From: Terriglobus roseus DSM 18391
GTDB lineage: Bacteria; Acidobacteriota; Terriglobia; Terriglobales; Acidobacteriaceae
Direction: 5' to 3'
Length of the DNA: 64,000 bases
Assembly (NCBI RefSeq): GCF_000265425.1
Contig: NC_018014.1
Location: 806,001-870,000, forward strand
Positions within the stretch are counted from its first letter, which is position 1; every line of letters begins with the position of its first letter. The translations under genes and the position numbers were made by a program. A model generated the notes under the pieces. The model searched no databases. It saw only the letters and a list, made by a program, of their open reading frames with translations, and was not told the DNA's origin. Positions 26,306-35,542 of this stretch are shown piece after piece.

Positions 26306-27603
26306 GCGCCCGCCTCAAGAACCTTCCGCCTCCGCGTAAAGATCGCCCCAGCCAGAAACGCACCAATGATTAACGCCGCCGCCGTAGCCAGCAGCCCCGC
26401 ACGATAGTCATGCGTCCGCGCCAGCAGCCATCCCGTGACGTACGGTCCAATAAATCCGCCCACATTCCCGACGGAGTTGATGATCGCAATCGCCAGCGCA
26501 GCAGCCGCCACCGCAATCCGCTGACTGCTCGCCGCCCAGAAGACCGGCATCGACACAAAAACACCGAAGGCCGCCAGCGACAGGCCCACCACGCACAGCA
26601 CCAGCGATCCGCCCAGCGCTGCCAGGATCATTCCCATGGCACCGCAGCCAAACGAAACCACCAGGCTCAACCGGCGATCGCCATGACGATCCGACCAGCG
26701 GCACCAGGGCAGCAGCACCGCCGCACCCACCGCATACGGCACAGCGTTCAACCAACCCAGCCACCGCAGCCCCACGCCATAACTCGCAATCAACCGCGGC
26801 GTCCAGAACCCCAACTCATACAGGCCGATCATCAGCATGAAGTAGGTACAGGACAGTGCCACCACCAGCGTGACCGGCACGCGATCCGCACTGCCGGACG
26901 ACGGTACAGCAGCAGCCTCCGCCTCCATCGCACTCGTCAGCGAAACCCTCTCGTCCTCACTCAGCCACGTCGCCGTCGCCGGCCCCGCATCCAGCAGCCA
27001 CGGCACCGCCAGCCCCAGCAGAATCGCAGGCAGGGCCTCCAGCAGAAAGAGCCACTGCCACCCCGCCAACCCATACGCCCCATTCATCCGCAGAATTCCC
27101 GCAGAGATCGGCGAACCCACAACACTCGACAACGGGATCGCCAGATACAGCAGCGCCAGGATCCCCGCACGCGCCGACCCCGGCAACCAACGGGTCAGGT
27201 AAAACACAATACCCGGCAGAAACCCCGACTCCGCCGCCCCCAGCAGGAACCGCAGCACCATGTACATCTTCGGCCCATGCACAAACGCCGTGCAGCACCC
27301 AACGATGCCCCACGACACCATCAGAAAACTAACCCACCGCGGAGCACCCACACGAGCCAGCGCACTGTTACTCGGCACGGCAAACAGCAGGTACCCAAGA
27401 AAGAAAATGCCCGCAGCCAGGCCATACAGCGTATCGCTGATCCCCAGGTCCCGATTCATCGTCAACGACGCAAACCCGATGTTCACGCGGTCCAGAAAAG
27501 CAATGAAATAAAGCAGCAGCACCAGCGGAGCAACACGCAAAGTCACCCGCCGATACAGCGCAGCATGACTCTTCACAGCAGGCATAGGAACAGATGTGCT
27601 CAC
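26302..27603 (-). CDS. MFS transporter, anion:cation symporter (ACS) type
   Basis: 433 residues with twelve hydrophobic segments. The N-terminal DRVNIGFASLTM signature is that of the ACS family, which transports sugar acids such as glucarate, tartrate or glycerate derivatives with protons. The family's intracellular loop between helices 2 and 3 is seen at the ARVGAPRWVSF segment. First gene of an operon with glycerate 2-kinase, so glycerate or a compound broken down to it is a fair guess as substrate. Confidence 0.88.
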   Translation of the reverse strand: MSTSVPMPAVKSHAALYRRVTLRVAPLVLLLYFIAFLDRVNIGFASLTMNRDLGISDTLYGLAAGIFFLGYLLFAVPSNSALARVGAPRWVSFLMVSWGIVGCCTAFVHGPKMYMVLRFLLGAAESGFLPGIVFYLTRWLPGSARAGILALLYLAIPLSSVVGSPISAGILRMNGAYGLAGWQWLFLLEALPAILLGLAVPWLLDAGPATATWLSEDERVSLTSAMEAEAAAVPSSGSADRVPVTLVVALSCTYFMLMIGLYELGFWTPRLIASYGVGLRWLGWLNAVPYAVGAAVLLPWCRWSDRHGDRRLSLVVSFGCGAMGMILAALGGSLVLCVVGLSLAAFGVFVSMPVFWAASSQRIAVAAAALAIAIINSVGNVGGFIGPYVTGWLLARTHDYRAGLLATAAALIIGAFLAGAIFTRRRKVLEAGA

Positions 27604-27748
27604 GCAGAAACTCTACCGCAATTAAGAAAAGGAGCACTTCTCGTATCAACGCATCACCAACCGCCACGCCATGCGGCGACTCGGCTGCCCGAGCAGGTAC
27701 GGGGGCGCAGCCAAGGCAACATGCTAAGGTGTTGCGGGAGCCCCACGG

Positions 27749-28849
27749 TTGAACACGACCCAAGAAACACTGGCGGCGGTGCAAACGACGAAGCCGCGCA
27801 GTTCTGGAATCTTCCTGTGTCTGCAGGCAGGCCGCGGCATCGCGGCGCTGATCGTCGTCCTGCATCACTGCGCGGATCTCTTGTCGACCCCAAAGTACGG
27901 TGGAGCAGAGCGCTGGCGCATCGCCTTCCTCTCAGGCCACAGTGGTGTGGAGTTCTTCTTCGTCCTCAGCGGTATCGTCATCCTGAATGCGCACCGGCAC
28001 GACCTGGGAAGGCCCGGCCGCTTCGTTCGCTACCTGGGCAAACGCTTCCGCCGCATCTATCCCCTCTACTGGATTGTCCTCGCCATCGAGGCGGCAGTCT
28101 TCCTGACACACCCCGCCATGGGCTCCGGCACGGAGACACTGCCCGCAACGCTTCTGCAGTCCGCACTCCTCATGCACATCACTTCCACACACACCGTCGT
28201 TCTGGTGTCGTGGACGCTCTTCCACGAGATTCTCTTCTACGCAGTCTTCAGCATCGCCATCGTCAATGCTGTCATCGGCAGGCTGACTCTCGCGCTCTGG
28301 ATGTGCGCCGCCGGATTGACGCTCCTCTGGCCCATCGCAAATCCCGTGCTGGCCATGTACCTGTCACCACTCAACGTCATGTTCGGCTTCGGCATGCTGG
28401 TAATCCTCTTCGTCTCGGGCAAGGGCTCAGAACAGAACCCCGCCGCGCGCCATGCAGGACTCATCGCAGCCCTCGGCACAGCAGCCTTCGCCGGCGTTGC
28501 CATCACCGAAACAGCGCTCGCACACGAGCTTCCTATCCTCAACGTCACCTACGGCCTGTGCGCTGCGATCGCTCTGGTCGGATGGATGCTCATGGAACGG
28601 CAGGGAAGACTCAACATCCCGCGCTGGCTGCTCTTCTTCGGCGACGCCTCGTACGCCATCTACCTCACGCACCACACGGTCGTCAGCTTTCTCGCCAAGG
28701 GCATCGCACCCGTCGCTTTGCGCCACCATGTGCCCATCGCCGTAACCTTCACCTGCCTCGCCGCAGGCGCCACATTAGTCGGGTCGGCCGTCCACCTGTT
28801 GCTGGAGAGGCCCTTCCTGTTGCCACGCCGCAGCCCGCAACGATCGTAG
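27749..28849 (+). CDS. Membrane acyltransferase family 3 (OafA/YrhL-like)
   Basis: A 366-residue polytopic protein with about ten hydrophobic segments. The N-terminal LQAGRGIAALIVVLHHCADL contains the conserved H of AT3 enzymes, followed by SGHSGVEFFFVLSG (family HsGvxxFFvlSG), and RRFRRIYPLYWIVL matches the RRixPlY motif. C-terminal FGDASYAIYLTHH is the usual last motif. AT3 proteins acetylate exopolysaccharide or O-antigen. The start seems to be TTG at 27749 behind GGGAG, so the N-terminus is uncertain. Confidence 0.88.
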   Translation: MNTTQETLAAVQTTKPRSSGIFLCLQAGRGIAALIVVLHHCADLLSTPKYGGAERWRIAFLSGHSGVEFFFVLSGIVILNAHRHDLGRPGRFVRYLGKRFRRIYPLYWIVLAIEAAVFLTHPAMGSGTETLPATLLQSALLMHITSTHTVVLVSWTLFHEILFYAVFSIAIVNAVIGRLTLALWMCAAGLTLLWPIANPVLAMYLSPLNVMFGFGMLVILFVSGKGSEQNPAARHAGLIAALGTAAFAGVAITETALAHELPILNVTYGLCAAIALVGWMLMERQGRLNIPRWLLFFGDASYAIYLTHHTVVSFLAKGIAPVALRHHVPIAVTFTCLAAGATLVGSAVHLLLERPFLLPRRSPQRS

Positions 28850-28874
28850 GAAAGTCACAGACCAGTTCCGACGA

Positions 28875-29378
28875 CTACTTCGCCGTATAAGGCTGCTCAA
28901 CCGCCAGCTTCTTCGGCGGATAGCAAGCAGCCTGGTCGCAAGCCTGGTAGTAAAGCTCAGCCTTCAAGCTGTGCAGCCCCGGCTTCGCCTTCAGATGAGC
29001 CGTCAGCACCACATCCCCCTGGTAAACATCCAGCTTCTGCTTCGGCTCAAACGCAAACGCGAACGGCTCACCCGCAGGGAAATCAACGCCCGTAACCTCA
29101 GGATCATCACCCACCATAGCCACCGTCAGCTTGGTTGGAATCAGCACATCGCTCTTCGGCGTATGCGAGTTGATATGGAACCCCGGCTCCACCCGAAAGT
29201 GCAGCTTCACCGTCGCCGCCTGGTTCGCGGGCACCGCCTGCGCATCCGCAAGAAAGTCCACGTGGCCCTTCTTCACCGCCGAAGCAACACCCGCATTGAT
29301 ACTCTGCGCGCCCGCCGCTCCAGCAAAGAGCAGCAACGCAGCCACAGTCGAACGCCGAACACCATGCAACGTCATCAA
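28875..29378 (-). CDS. Exported DsbD-alpha (thiol:disulfide interchange N-terminal) domain protein
   Basis: 167 residues with a signal peptide (cut near AGAQS) and only the immunoglobulin-like DsbD alpha domain. The redox pair is in YYQACDQAACYPPK, equivalent to the CxxxxxCYPPE segment of E. coli DsbD, with the two cysteines one residue closer. No membrane part (DsbD beta) and no C-terminal thioredoxin domain are encoded here. Its start codon abuts the stop of the TlpA-like gene, so the two are coupled. It probably passes electrons to periplasmic partners. Confidence 0.85.
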   Translation of the reverse strand: MMTLHGVRRSTVAALLLFAGAAGAQSINAGVASAVKKGHVDFLADAQAVPANQAATVKLHFRVEPGFHINSHTPKSDVLIPTKLTVAMVGDDPEVTGVDFPAGEPFAFAFEPKQKLDVYQGDVVLTAHLKAKPGLHSLKAELYYQACDQAACYPPKKLAVEQPYTAK

Positions 29379-29999
29379 CTAGCTACCCGCCACAATCTTC
29401 TGGATATTCGCTTCCGCATCTTCCTTCGGAGCCAGTCCAATCGCCTGCGCCACAATCTTGCCACTGCGATCGATAAAGAACGTCGCCGGCAGAACATCCA
29501 GCCCGCCGTACGCCTCCGCCACCTTCTTATCAGCCATCAGAATCGTGTAATCCACGCCCGTCTGCGTCAGCACCTTCTTGATCGTCGCCTGCATCTCCGG
29601 ACTCTGCACATCCTCGTCCTCGTTGATGCCAATCACCTCAAGACCCTGCGCCGCATACTTCTTCTGGAACTCCTCAAACCACGGCATCTCCACCTTGCAC
29701 GGTGTGCACCACGTCGCCCAGAAGTTCAACAGAATCGGCTTCCCCTTCAGGTCCGCCAGTGAAACGCGCTTGCCCGTGCTCGTCGTCAGCGTGAACCCTG
29801 CAGCGGGCTTGCCGCGCATATCCGCTGCCAGCGGACTCTCTGCCGTGGCGGTCGCACCCTGCTTATCCACGCCAATGGTCATCTGCTGCGACTTCGCCTG
29901 CGCGTCCGCCACGCGCCGAGCCTTCAGGTTATGAACGCCGGCCCACACCAGCACGGCAACCACAGCAGCAATAACCCCACCCACCACAGCATTACGCAT
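29379..29999 (-). CDS. TlpA/ResA-family thioredoxin-like membrane-anchored reductase
   Basis: 206 residues: an N-terminal single membrane anchor (AVVGGVIAAVVAVLVWAGV) and a periplasmic thioredoxin fold with active site WCTPC (C98 and C101) after PILLNFWAT. The insertion FEEFQKKYAAQGLEVIGIN and the LPATFFIDRSG cis-proline loop are those of TlpA/ResA reductases used in cytochrome c maturation or general disulfide reduction. It is the first gene of a pair with a lone DsbD alpha domain. Confidence 0.92.
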   Translation of the reverse strand: MRNAVVGGVIAAVVAVLVWAGVHNLKARRVADAQAKSQQMTIGVDKQGATATAESPLAADMRGKPAAGFTLTTSTGKRVSLADLKGKPILLNFWATWCTPCKVEMPWFEEFQKKYAAQGLEVIGINEDEDVQSPEMQATIKKVLTQTGVDYTILMADKKVAEAYGGLDVLPATFFIDRSGKIVAQAIGLAPKEDAEANIQKIVAGS

Positions 30000-30355
30000 T
30001 CTGCAAAACCTCTATACCCGTTCAGATGACCCAGAACAGTGTACCGATGCATGCAACGCCGCCGCTGACAAGACAAAGACAACTCGCCGCAGCCCTGGCG
30101 AGGACCCTATCCGCTCGCCGCAGCTTTGGCACGACCCTATCCGCTCGGAAGGGCACAGCTTCAGCTGTGCCGAACTCGATTCATCGCCAGTTCGGCTTTA
30201 GCCGCTGAGGTTGAGCTTTTCTGCAAACGCGCGGGACTACCGCCCCATACAGCCGCAGTCCGGCTCCGCGTCGGCAACCCACACGTACCGCTAGGTAGAA
30301 TGGAAAAACAATTTGTCCACGCTCCCAAGGGCAGAGAAAGCAAGTACAAACAACC
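30000..30355. other. Gene-free region before proS with nested repeats
   Basis: Holds a tandem pair of a ~31-bp sequence (30083-30113 and 30114-30143, both starting CTCGCCGCAG and ending GACCCTATCCG) that runs straight into the dispersed hairpin at 30146-30171. The proS leader follows. No convincing gene is seen in it. Confidence 0.6.
30146..30171. repeat. Dispersed 26-bp hairpin repeat (copy 2)
   Basis: Exact copy of bases 2207-2232 (CGGAAG followed by an 8-bp GGCACAGC/GCTGTGCC stem with TTCA loop). Immediately preceded by the tandem 31-bp repeat. Confidence 0.8.
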
Positions 30356-32173
30356 ATGCAACGCTGGTCCAAACTCTTCATCCCCACCCTGCGTGACGTA
30401 CCCGCAGACGCGGAAGTCGCAAGCCACCAGATCCTGCTTCGCGCGGGTTACATTCGCCAGCTCGGCGCCGGCATCTACAGCTACCTGCCGCTCGCCACCC
30501 GCGCCATCAACAAGATCAACCGCATCGTGCGCGAAGAGATGGACACCATCGCGCAGGAGTTCTTCCTGCCCGCGCTCAATCCGCGCGAAATCTGGGAAGA
30601 GAGCGGCCGCTGGACCGGCATGGGCGACAACATGTTCCGCCTCAAGGACCGCAAAGGCGCCGACCTCTGCCTCGGCATGACCCATGAAGAGATCATGACC
30701 TCCATAGCCCGCGGCGAACTGCGCAGCTACAAGCAGCTCCCCCAGATCTGGTACCAGATCCAGACCAAGTTCCGCGACGAACCCCGCCCCAAGAGCGGCC
30801 TCCTCCGCGTGCGCCAGTTCACCATGAAGGACTCCTACTCCTTCGACATCGACGACGCAGGCCTCGACGAAAGCTACAACAAGCACGACGCAGCCTACCG
30901 CCGCATCTTCACCCGCTGCGGACTCGAGTTCGTAGCCGTTGAAGCAGACAGCGGCGCCATGGGCGGCTCCCAGTCGCAGGAGTTCATGGTCTACACCGAC
31001 GCCGGTGAAGACTGGATCGCATCCTCGCCCGACGGCAAGTACGCCGCCAACATCGAGAAGGCGACCTCCACGCTCGCCCCCGTCACGGATCTCGAAGCAT
31101 CCGGCGACGGCACACCCGAACTCGTGCACACGCCCGGCCAGCGCACCATTGATGAAGTCGGCGCCTTCCTCGGCGTTGAAAAGCACGCACAGATCAAGAC
31201 CATGGCCCTGATCGCCACCTGGCCCGCAGACGCAAAGGGCTTCGTCAAGACGCGCGCCGTCGTCGCATTCCTCCGTGGCGATCACCAGTTGAACGAGGCC
31301 AAGCTCGGCTCGCTCGTTGGCGGTGCAGAGCTGCGCCCCATGGTGCCCGAAGAGATCGAAGCCACCTTCAACGCTCCCGCCGGCTACCTCGGCCCCATCG
31401 GCGTCGCTGCCGCAAAGCCCGGCGAAGACAAGGGCACACTCGTCGTGCTCGACGCCTCACTCGAAGGCCGCAAAAACCTCATCGCCGGTGCCAACAAAGA
31501 GGAGTACCACCTCCGCAACGTAACCCCTGGCCGCGACTTCGCGCCCACCGCCATCGCCGACATCCGCAACATCAACGAAGGCGAGCCCGACCCCATCGGC
31601 GGCCAGCCCCTGCGCCTGGGCAAGGCAGTAGAAATCGGCCACATCTTCAAACTCGGCTACAAGTACTCGCAGTCCATGGGCGCGCGCGTCCTCGACAAAA
31701 ACGGCAAGGAAGTCACGCCCATCATGGGCTCCTACGGCATCGGTATCGAGCGCATCCTCACCTCGGCCATCGAACAGTCCGCCGCAAAGAACGGCAAGAA
31801 CGACCGCGGCGAATACAGCTACGCTCTGCCGCCCTCCATCGCCCCCTTTGAAGTCGTCGTGACAGTCACCAAGCAGAGCGACGTCACGCTCGCCGCAGCC
31901 GGCGAGCAGATCGCGCTCGACCTCGAAAAGGCCGGCTTCGACGTCCTCCTCGATGACCGCAACGACAGCGCCGGCTCTAAGTTCAAAGACGCCGACCTCA
32001 TCGGCGTCCCCTACCGCGTCACCATCGGCAAAGGCCTCGCAGAGGGCACACTCGAAGTCGTCGATCGCCTCGCCGGCAAAACGGAAAACATCGCCGTCGC
32101 CGACGTCGTAAACGCAATGATCAAACTCCGTCAACAGACCGTTGGCACCGTCGGCGCGTCCAACGCGAAGTAA
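30356..32173 (+). CDS. proS: Prolyl-tRNA synthetase (bacterial type)
   Basis: Class II aminoacyl-tRNA synthetase charging tRNA-Pro. Motif 1 lies in the region of [19 protein letters not shown], motif 2 near [21 protein letters not shown] (shown in part), and motif 3 near YGIGIERIL. Between motifs 2 and 3 the long insertion of about 180 residues corresponds to the editing domain of bacterial ProRS. At 605 residues it is slightly longer than E. coli ProRS. C-terminal anticodon domain ([21 protein letters not shown]) is intact. Isolated from other tRNA synthetase genes; followed directly by a large repeat array. Confidence 0.95.
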   Translation: MQRWSKLFIPTLRDVPADAEVASHQILLRAGYIRQLGAGIYSYLPLATRAINKINRIVREEMDTIAQEFFLPALNPREIWEESGRWTGMGDNMFRLKDRKGADLCLGMTHEEIMTSIARGELRSYKQLPQIWYQIQTKFRDEPRPKSGLLRVRQFTMKDSYSFDIDDAGLDESYNKHDAAYRRIFTRCGLEFVAVEADSGAMGGSQSQEFMVYTDAGEDWIASSPDGKYAANIEKATSTLAPVTDLEASGDGTPELVHTPGQRTIDEVGAFLGVEKHAQIKTMALIATWPADAKGFVKTRAVVAFLRGDHQLNEAKLGSLVGGAELRPMVPEEIEATFNAPAGYLGPIGVAAAKPGEDKGTLVVLDASLEGRKNLIAGANKEEYHLRNVTPGRDFAPTAIADIRNINEGEPDPIGGQPLRLGKAVEIGHIFKLGYKYSQSMGARVLDKNGKEVTPIMGSYGIGIERILTSAIEQSAAKNGKNDRGEYSYALPPSIAPFEVVVTVTKQSDVTLAAAGEQIALDLEKAGFDVLLDDRNDSAGSKFKDADLIGVPYRVTIGKGLAEGTLEVVDRLAGKTENIAVADVVNAMIKLRQQTVGTVGASNAK

Positions 32174-32180
32174 GGTTTTA

Positions 32181-32645
32181 AAGTCGCGCTGCCCGCAGCA
32201 AGGTATCTGTTTCACGTCGCGCTGCAGGCAGTTCGACCGGAGAAGGCAGGGGCCTTTAGGCCCCTGAAAATCCCGGCAGGAAGAAATGGGGCTTTAGCCC
32301 CGGCTCTGCGAAGTATCTGTTTCAAGTCGCGCTGCACGCAGCTCGATCGGAGAAGGCAGGGGCCTTCAGGCCCCTGAATTTAGGCAGTAGGGAATAGGGG
32401 CTTCAGCCCCGGCCACTGCGATGTATCTGTTCTAAGTCGCGGTGCACGTACCGCGACCCGGAGAAAGCAGGGGCCTTGAGGCCCCTGAATCCAGGCAGCA
32501 GGGAACAGGGGCTTTAGCCCCAGCCCACTGCGATGTATCTGTTTCAAGTCGCGCTGCCCGCAGCTCGACCGGAGAAGGCAGGGGCCTTTAGGCCCCTGAA
32601 ACCAGCCGCAGGAAAAATGGGGCTTTAGCCCCGGGTCGCGGACTG
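32181..32645. repeat. Four tandem ~110-bp repeats, each with two GC-rich hairpins
   Basis: Units start with GTATCTG at 32203, 32313, 32423 and 32535 (periods 110, 110, 112), after a partial unit at 32181. Every unit carries a CAGGGGCC-TTTA-GGCCCCTG hairpin and a GGGGCTTTAGCCCC hairpin, with small changes in the loops. This fills almost the whole gap between proS and the penicillin-binding protein gene. There are no unique spacers between units, so it is not a CRISPR array. Confidence 0.85.
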
Positions 32646-32669
32646 CAGCACGCCACACGTAGGAGAACC

Positions 32670-35321
32670 ATGTCAGTCAAAGTGAAACTCGGCAACGGTG
32701 GCAAGCGCTACGAAGAAGACCCACGCACCCGCCGCAGGTCGGCCAATCGCCCCCTGTGGCAACGCGCCCTGCTCTTTGTTGTTGTCGGCGGCCTGGCCTG
32801 CCTCGTACTGGGCGCCATGGTCTTTGGCTACTACTACAACCATTACCAGCAGGTGGTGGACGACCGGCTGAACAACGGCCCGCTCTTTGCCAGCACTGCA
32901 CAGGTCTACGCCGCTCCCAAGGAAATTCGTACCGGCCAGACGCTCACTGCCGCCTCCATCGCGCAGGACCTGCGCCGTGCCGGGTATAACTCCAACCCCA
33001 ACCTCGGCACCTATCGCGTCTCCGGCGACGTCATCACCATCAAGCCCGGCCCCGGCTCCTTCCACTCCACCGACGGCGCCACCATCGACACCACCGGCGG
33101 CAGCGTGCAGAACATCGCCGCAGAAAACGGTGCGGCACTGCGCGCCTATGAGCTTGAGCCGCAGGTCATCACCAGCCTCTCCGAAGACAAGAACCGAACC
33201 AAGCGCCGCCTCGTCACCTACAGCCAGATTCCGAAACACATGGTGCAGGCCGTCACCGCCATCGAAGATCGCAAGTTTTTTGAACACAACGGCCTTAACT
33301 TCGGCCGCCTGATCAAGTGCGGCATTCAAGACACCCTCACCGGCCACTTCGCCTGCGGGGGATCGACGCTGACGCAACAGATCGCGCGCGGCTTCTTCCT
33401 CACACCGGAGAAGAGCATCAAGCGCAAGCTGATTGAGATCATGATCACACTGCAGCTTGAGTCACGCTTCAACAAGCAGCAGATCTTCGAGATGTATGCC
33501 AACCAGATCAACCTGGGCCAGCGCGGCTCCTTCGCCGTCAACGGCTTTGGCGAAGCTTCGCAGGCGTACTTTGGCAAAGACCTCAAGCAGCTTGATGTGG
33601 CAGAGTGCGCTCTCCTCGCCGGCATCGTGCAGCGACCCAACTACTTCAATCCCTTCCGTCATCCGGAGCGCGCCATCGAGCGTCGCAACCTTGTCATCCG
33701 CTCCATGGTGGAGGAGGGTGACATCTCGGCATCCCAGGGCGAACGTGCCCAGGCGGAGCCGCTGAAGCTGGCGCCACAGAACGTCGACGCCAGTGAAGCT
33801 CCCTACTTCGTCGACATGGTGCACGATCAACTGCAGCAGCGCATCGGCGACCAGCAAAGCAGCGGTACCTTGCGCATCTACACCTCCCTTGATCCGGACC
33901 TCCAGAAGGCCGCATCGGATGCAGTGGCCCAGATGATGCCGCGCATCGACGAGATGATCCGCAAGCGCCACAAAGGCGATGCGCCCATCAAGTATCCGCA
34001 GGTCTCCCTCATCGCGCTCGATCCCCACACCGGCCAGGTGCGCGCGCTTGTCGGCGGACGTAACTACGGCCAATCGCAGTTAAACCACGCACTCTCCAGC
34101 CGCCCCACAGGATCCATCTTTAAGCCGCTCGTCTTCGCGACAGCCTTTTCGCAGAGCGTGAACGGTCAGGCGCTGGGTGACAGCGGACCGTTTACCGCAG
34201 TCACGCCGCTGAACGACGATCCGCAGGACTTCAGCACAGGCGGAAAGTCCTATACCCCCGGCAACTTTGTGAGCGGCGAGTATCCCGGCATGGTGCCGGC
34301 CCAGGTAGCGCTGGAGCATTCGCTCAACATTGCAACCATCTCGCTCGCGCAGCGCGTCGGCTTTGAAAATGTGGCGGCCATGGCGCGTGCCGCCGGTATC
34401 GCCTCCGCAAAGCCCACGCCCTCGGTCGCCATCGGCACCTACAGTGCCACGCCCATGGACATGGCCGGCGTCTACACCGTCTTTGCCAACCGTGGCGTCC
34501 ATCTCAACCCGTGGCTGCTCGCCAGCGTGCGCAACGATCGCGGCGACATCGTGGCCGACTTCACACCGGAAGCGCGCCAGGTCCTCGACCCGAAGGTAGC
34601 CTTCCTGACGCAATCCATGATGGAGGGCGTTATGACGCACGGCACGGCGCAAACGGTCCGTGCGCTTGGCTTCACGGCGCCGGCCGCCGGTAAGACGGGT
34701 ACCTCGCACGATGTGTGGTTTGCCGGCTATTCGTCCAACCTGCTCTGCATCGTCTGGATCGGCAATGACGACTACACCGACATATCCGACAACCTGACCC
34801 GTAAGGTGCAGGGCGCAGATACGGCCGCACCCATCTGGGCAGAGTTCATGAACCGCGCCATCAAGCTCCCCCAGTACAGCGACATGAAGCCCTTCACACC
34901 CGTACCGGACGGCATCAGCCTCTACAAGATCGACAAGGCCACCAGCCAGCTGGCAGACGAAACCTGCCCGGGCGGCAGCTTCACCGCAGCCTTCCTCGAA
35001 GGCACCCAGCCGCACAACACCTGCAGCCACATGGGCGACGGCACCGGCATCATGGGCTCACTCTTCGGCGCAGACAGCTCCACCGCAGGCACCAACATGA
35101 CAGGCGGGGGCAGCGGTAACAACGGCATCAATAATGGCAATGGCAGCAACGGCTACAACAGCGCCCCGACGAACACCAACCCCGACGGCACCCCCCACCG
35201 CAACATCTTCCAGAAGATGTTCGGCCTCGGAAAGCGCGACGAAAACAACACCCAGCCCACCCCAACCCAACCAGCCACCCCCCAATCTCCACCACCGCAG
35301 CAAATCGTCATCCCGCGCTAA
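32670..35321 (+). CDS. Class A penicillin-binding protein (PBP1a-type, bifunctional)
   Basis: Peptidoglycan polymerase and cross-linker of the inner membrane, 883 residues. After a basic cytoplasmic start and one membrane anchor (LLFVVVGGLACLVLGAMVFGYY, given in part), the GT51 glycosyltransferase domain has its catalytic Glu199 in AIEDRKFFEH and the GGSTLTQQ motif. The transpeptidase motifs are S482-I-F-K485 (SxxK), S551-L-N553 (SxN) and K675-T-G. The C-terminal ~90 residues are glycine/asparagine rich then proline rich, with no known domain. Strong hairpin sites follow the gene. Confidence 0.93.
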   Translation: MSVKVKLGNGGKRYEEDPRTRRRSANRPLWQRALLFVVVGGLACLVLGAMVFGYYYNHYQQVVDDRLNNGPLFASTAQVYAAPKEIRTGQTLTAASIAQDLRRAGYNSNPNLGTYRVSGDVITIKPGPGSFHSTDGATIDTTGGSVQNIAAENGAALRAYELEPQVITSLSEDKNRTKRRLVTYSQIPKHMVQAVTAIEDRKFFEHNGLNFGRLIKCGIQDTLTGHFACGGSTLTQQIARGFFLTPEKSIKRKLIEIMITLQLESRFNKQQIFEMYANQINLGQRGSFAVNGFGEASQAYFGKDLKQLDVAECALLAGIVQRPNYFNPFRHPERAIERRNLVIRSMVEEGDISASQGERAQAEPLKLAPQNVDASEAPYFVDMVHDQLQQRIGDQQSSGTLRIYTSLDPDLQKAASDAVAQMMPRIDEMIRKRHKGDAPIKYPQVSLIALDPHTGQVRALVGGRNYGQSQLNHALSSRPTGSIFKPLVFATAFSQSVNGQALGDSGPFTAVTPLNDDPQDFSTGGKSYTPGNFVSGEYPGMVPAQVALEHSLNIATISLAQRVGFENVAAMARAAGIASAKPTPSVAIGTYSATPMDMAGVYTVFANRGVHLNPWLLASVRNDRGDIVADFTPEARQVLDPKVAFLTQSMMEGVMTHGTAQTVRALGFTAPAAGKTGTSHDVWFAGYSSNLLCIVWIGNDDYTDISDNLTRKVQGADTAAPIWAEFMNRAIKLPQYSDMKPFTPVPDGISLYKIDKATSQLADETCPGGSFTAAFLEGTQPHNTCSHMGDGTGIMGSLFGADSSTAGTNMTGGGSGNNGINNGNGSNGYNSAPTNTNPDGTPHRNIFQKMFGLGKRDENNTQPTPTQPATPQSPPPQQIVIPR

Positions 35322-35375
35322 GCGAGATGGTTCTGTCGATCTCAAAACCCTTGACAGGCACGATAGAATCAAATC

Positions 35376-35415
35376 AGACGAAACGGGAGAGCCAATTGGC
35401 TCTCCCGTTTCGTCT
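35376..35415. terminator. 40-bp perfect palindrome (hairpin terminator candidate)
   Basis: AGACGAAACGGGAGAGCC, then AATT, then the exact reverse complement, so 18 bp of stem with a 4-base loop. It lies 54 bases past the penicillin-binding protein stop. No U-tract follows on the plus strand, so the mechanism is unsure. Confidence 0.55.
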
Positions 35416-35542
35416 TGCACCATAAGTCCTTTGTTATCAGATTTTTACCTGTAACTCCAATGGAATCAAATTTTTGCCATTTCGGGAATCGTCAACTCGT
35501 TTAGAAACTAATATTTAGCGGAATCAGGGGAGGGGGTACCCC

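Noticed and set aside
26410..28890. An 826-codon plus-strand open frame
   Set aside because: It runs antisense to the MFS gene and then out of frame into the acyltransferase, is made almost only of H, R, Q, P, S and T, and has no domain; a product of high third-position GC.
32203..32645. Possible CRISPR array
   Set aside because: The period is the whole unit with no unique spacers, and no cas genes are near.
32380..32658. A 92-codon minus-strand frame
   Set aside because: It is the translation of the tandem hairpin repeats and repeats itself every ~37 residues.
35351..35369. TTGACA and TAGAAT close together after the penicillin-binding protein gene
   Set aside because: Only 7 bases separate the two boxes, too few for a promoter.
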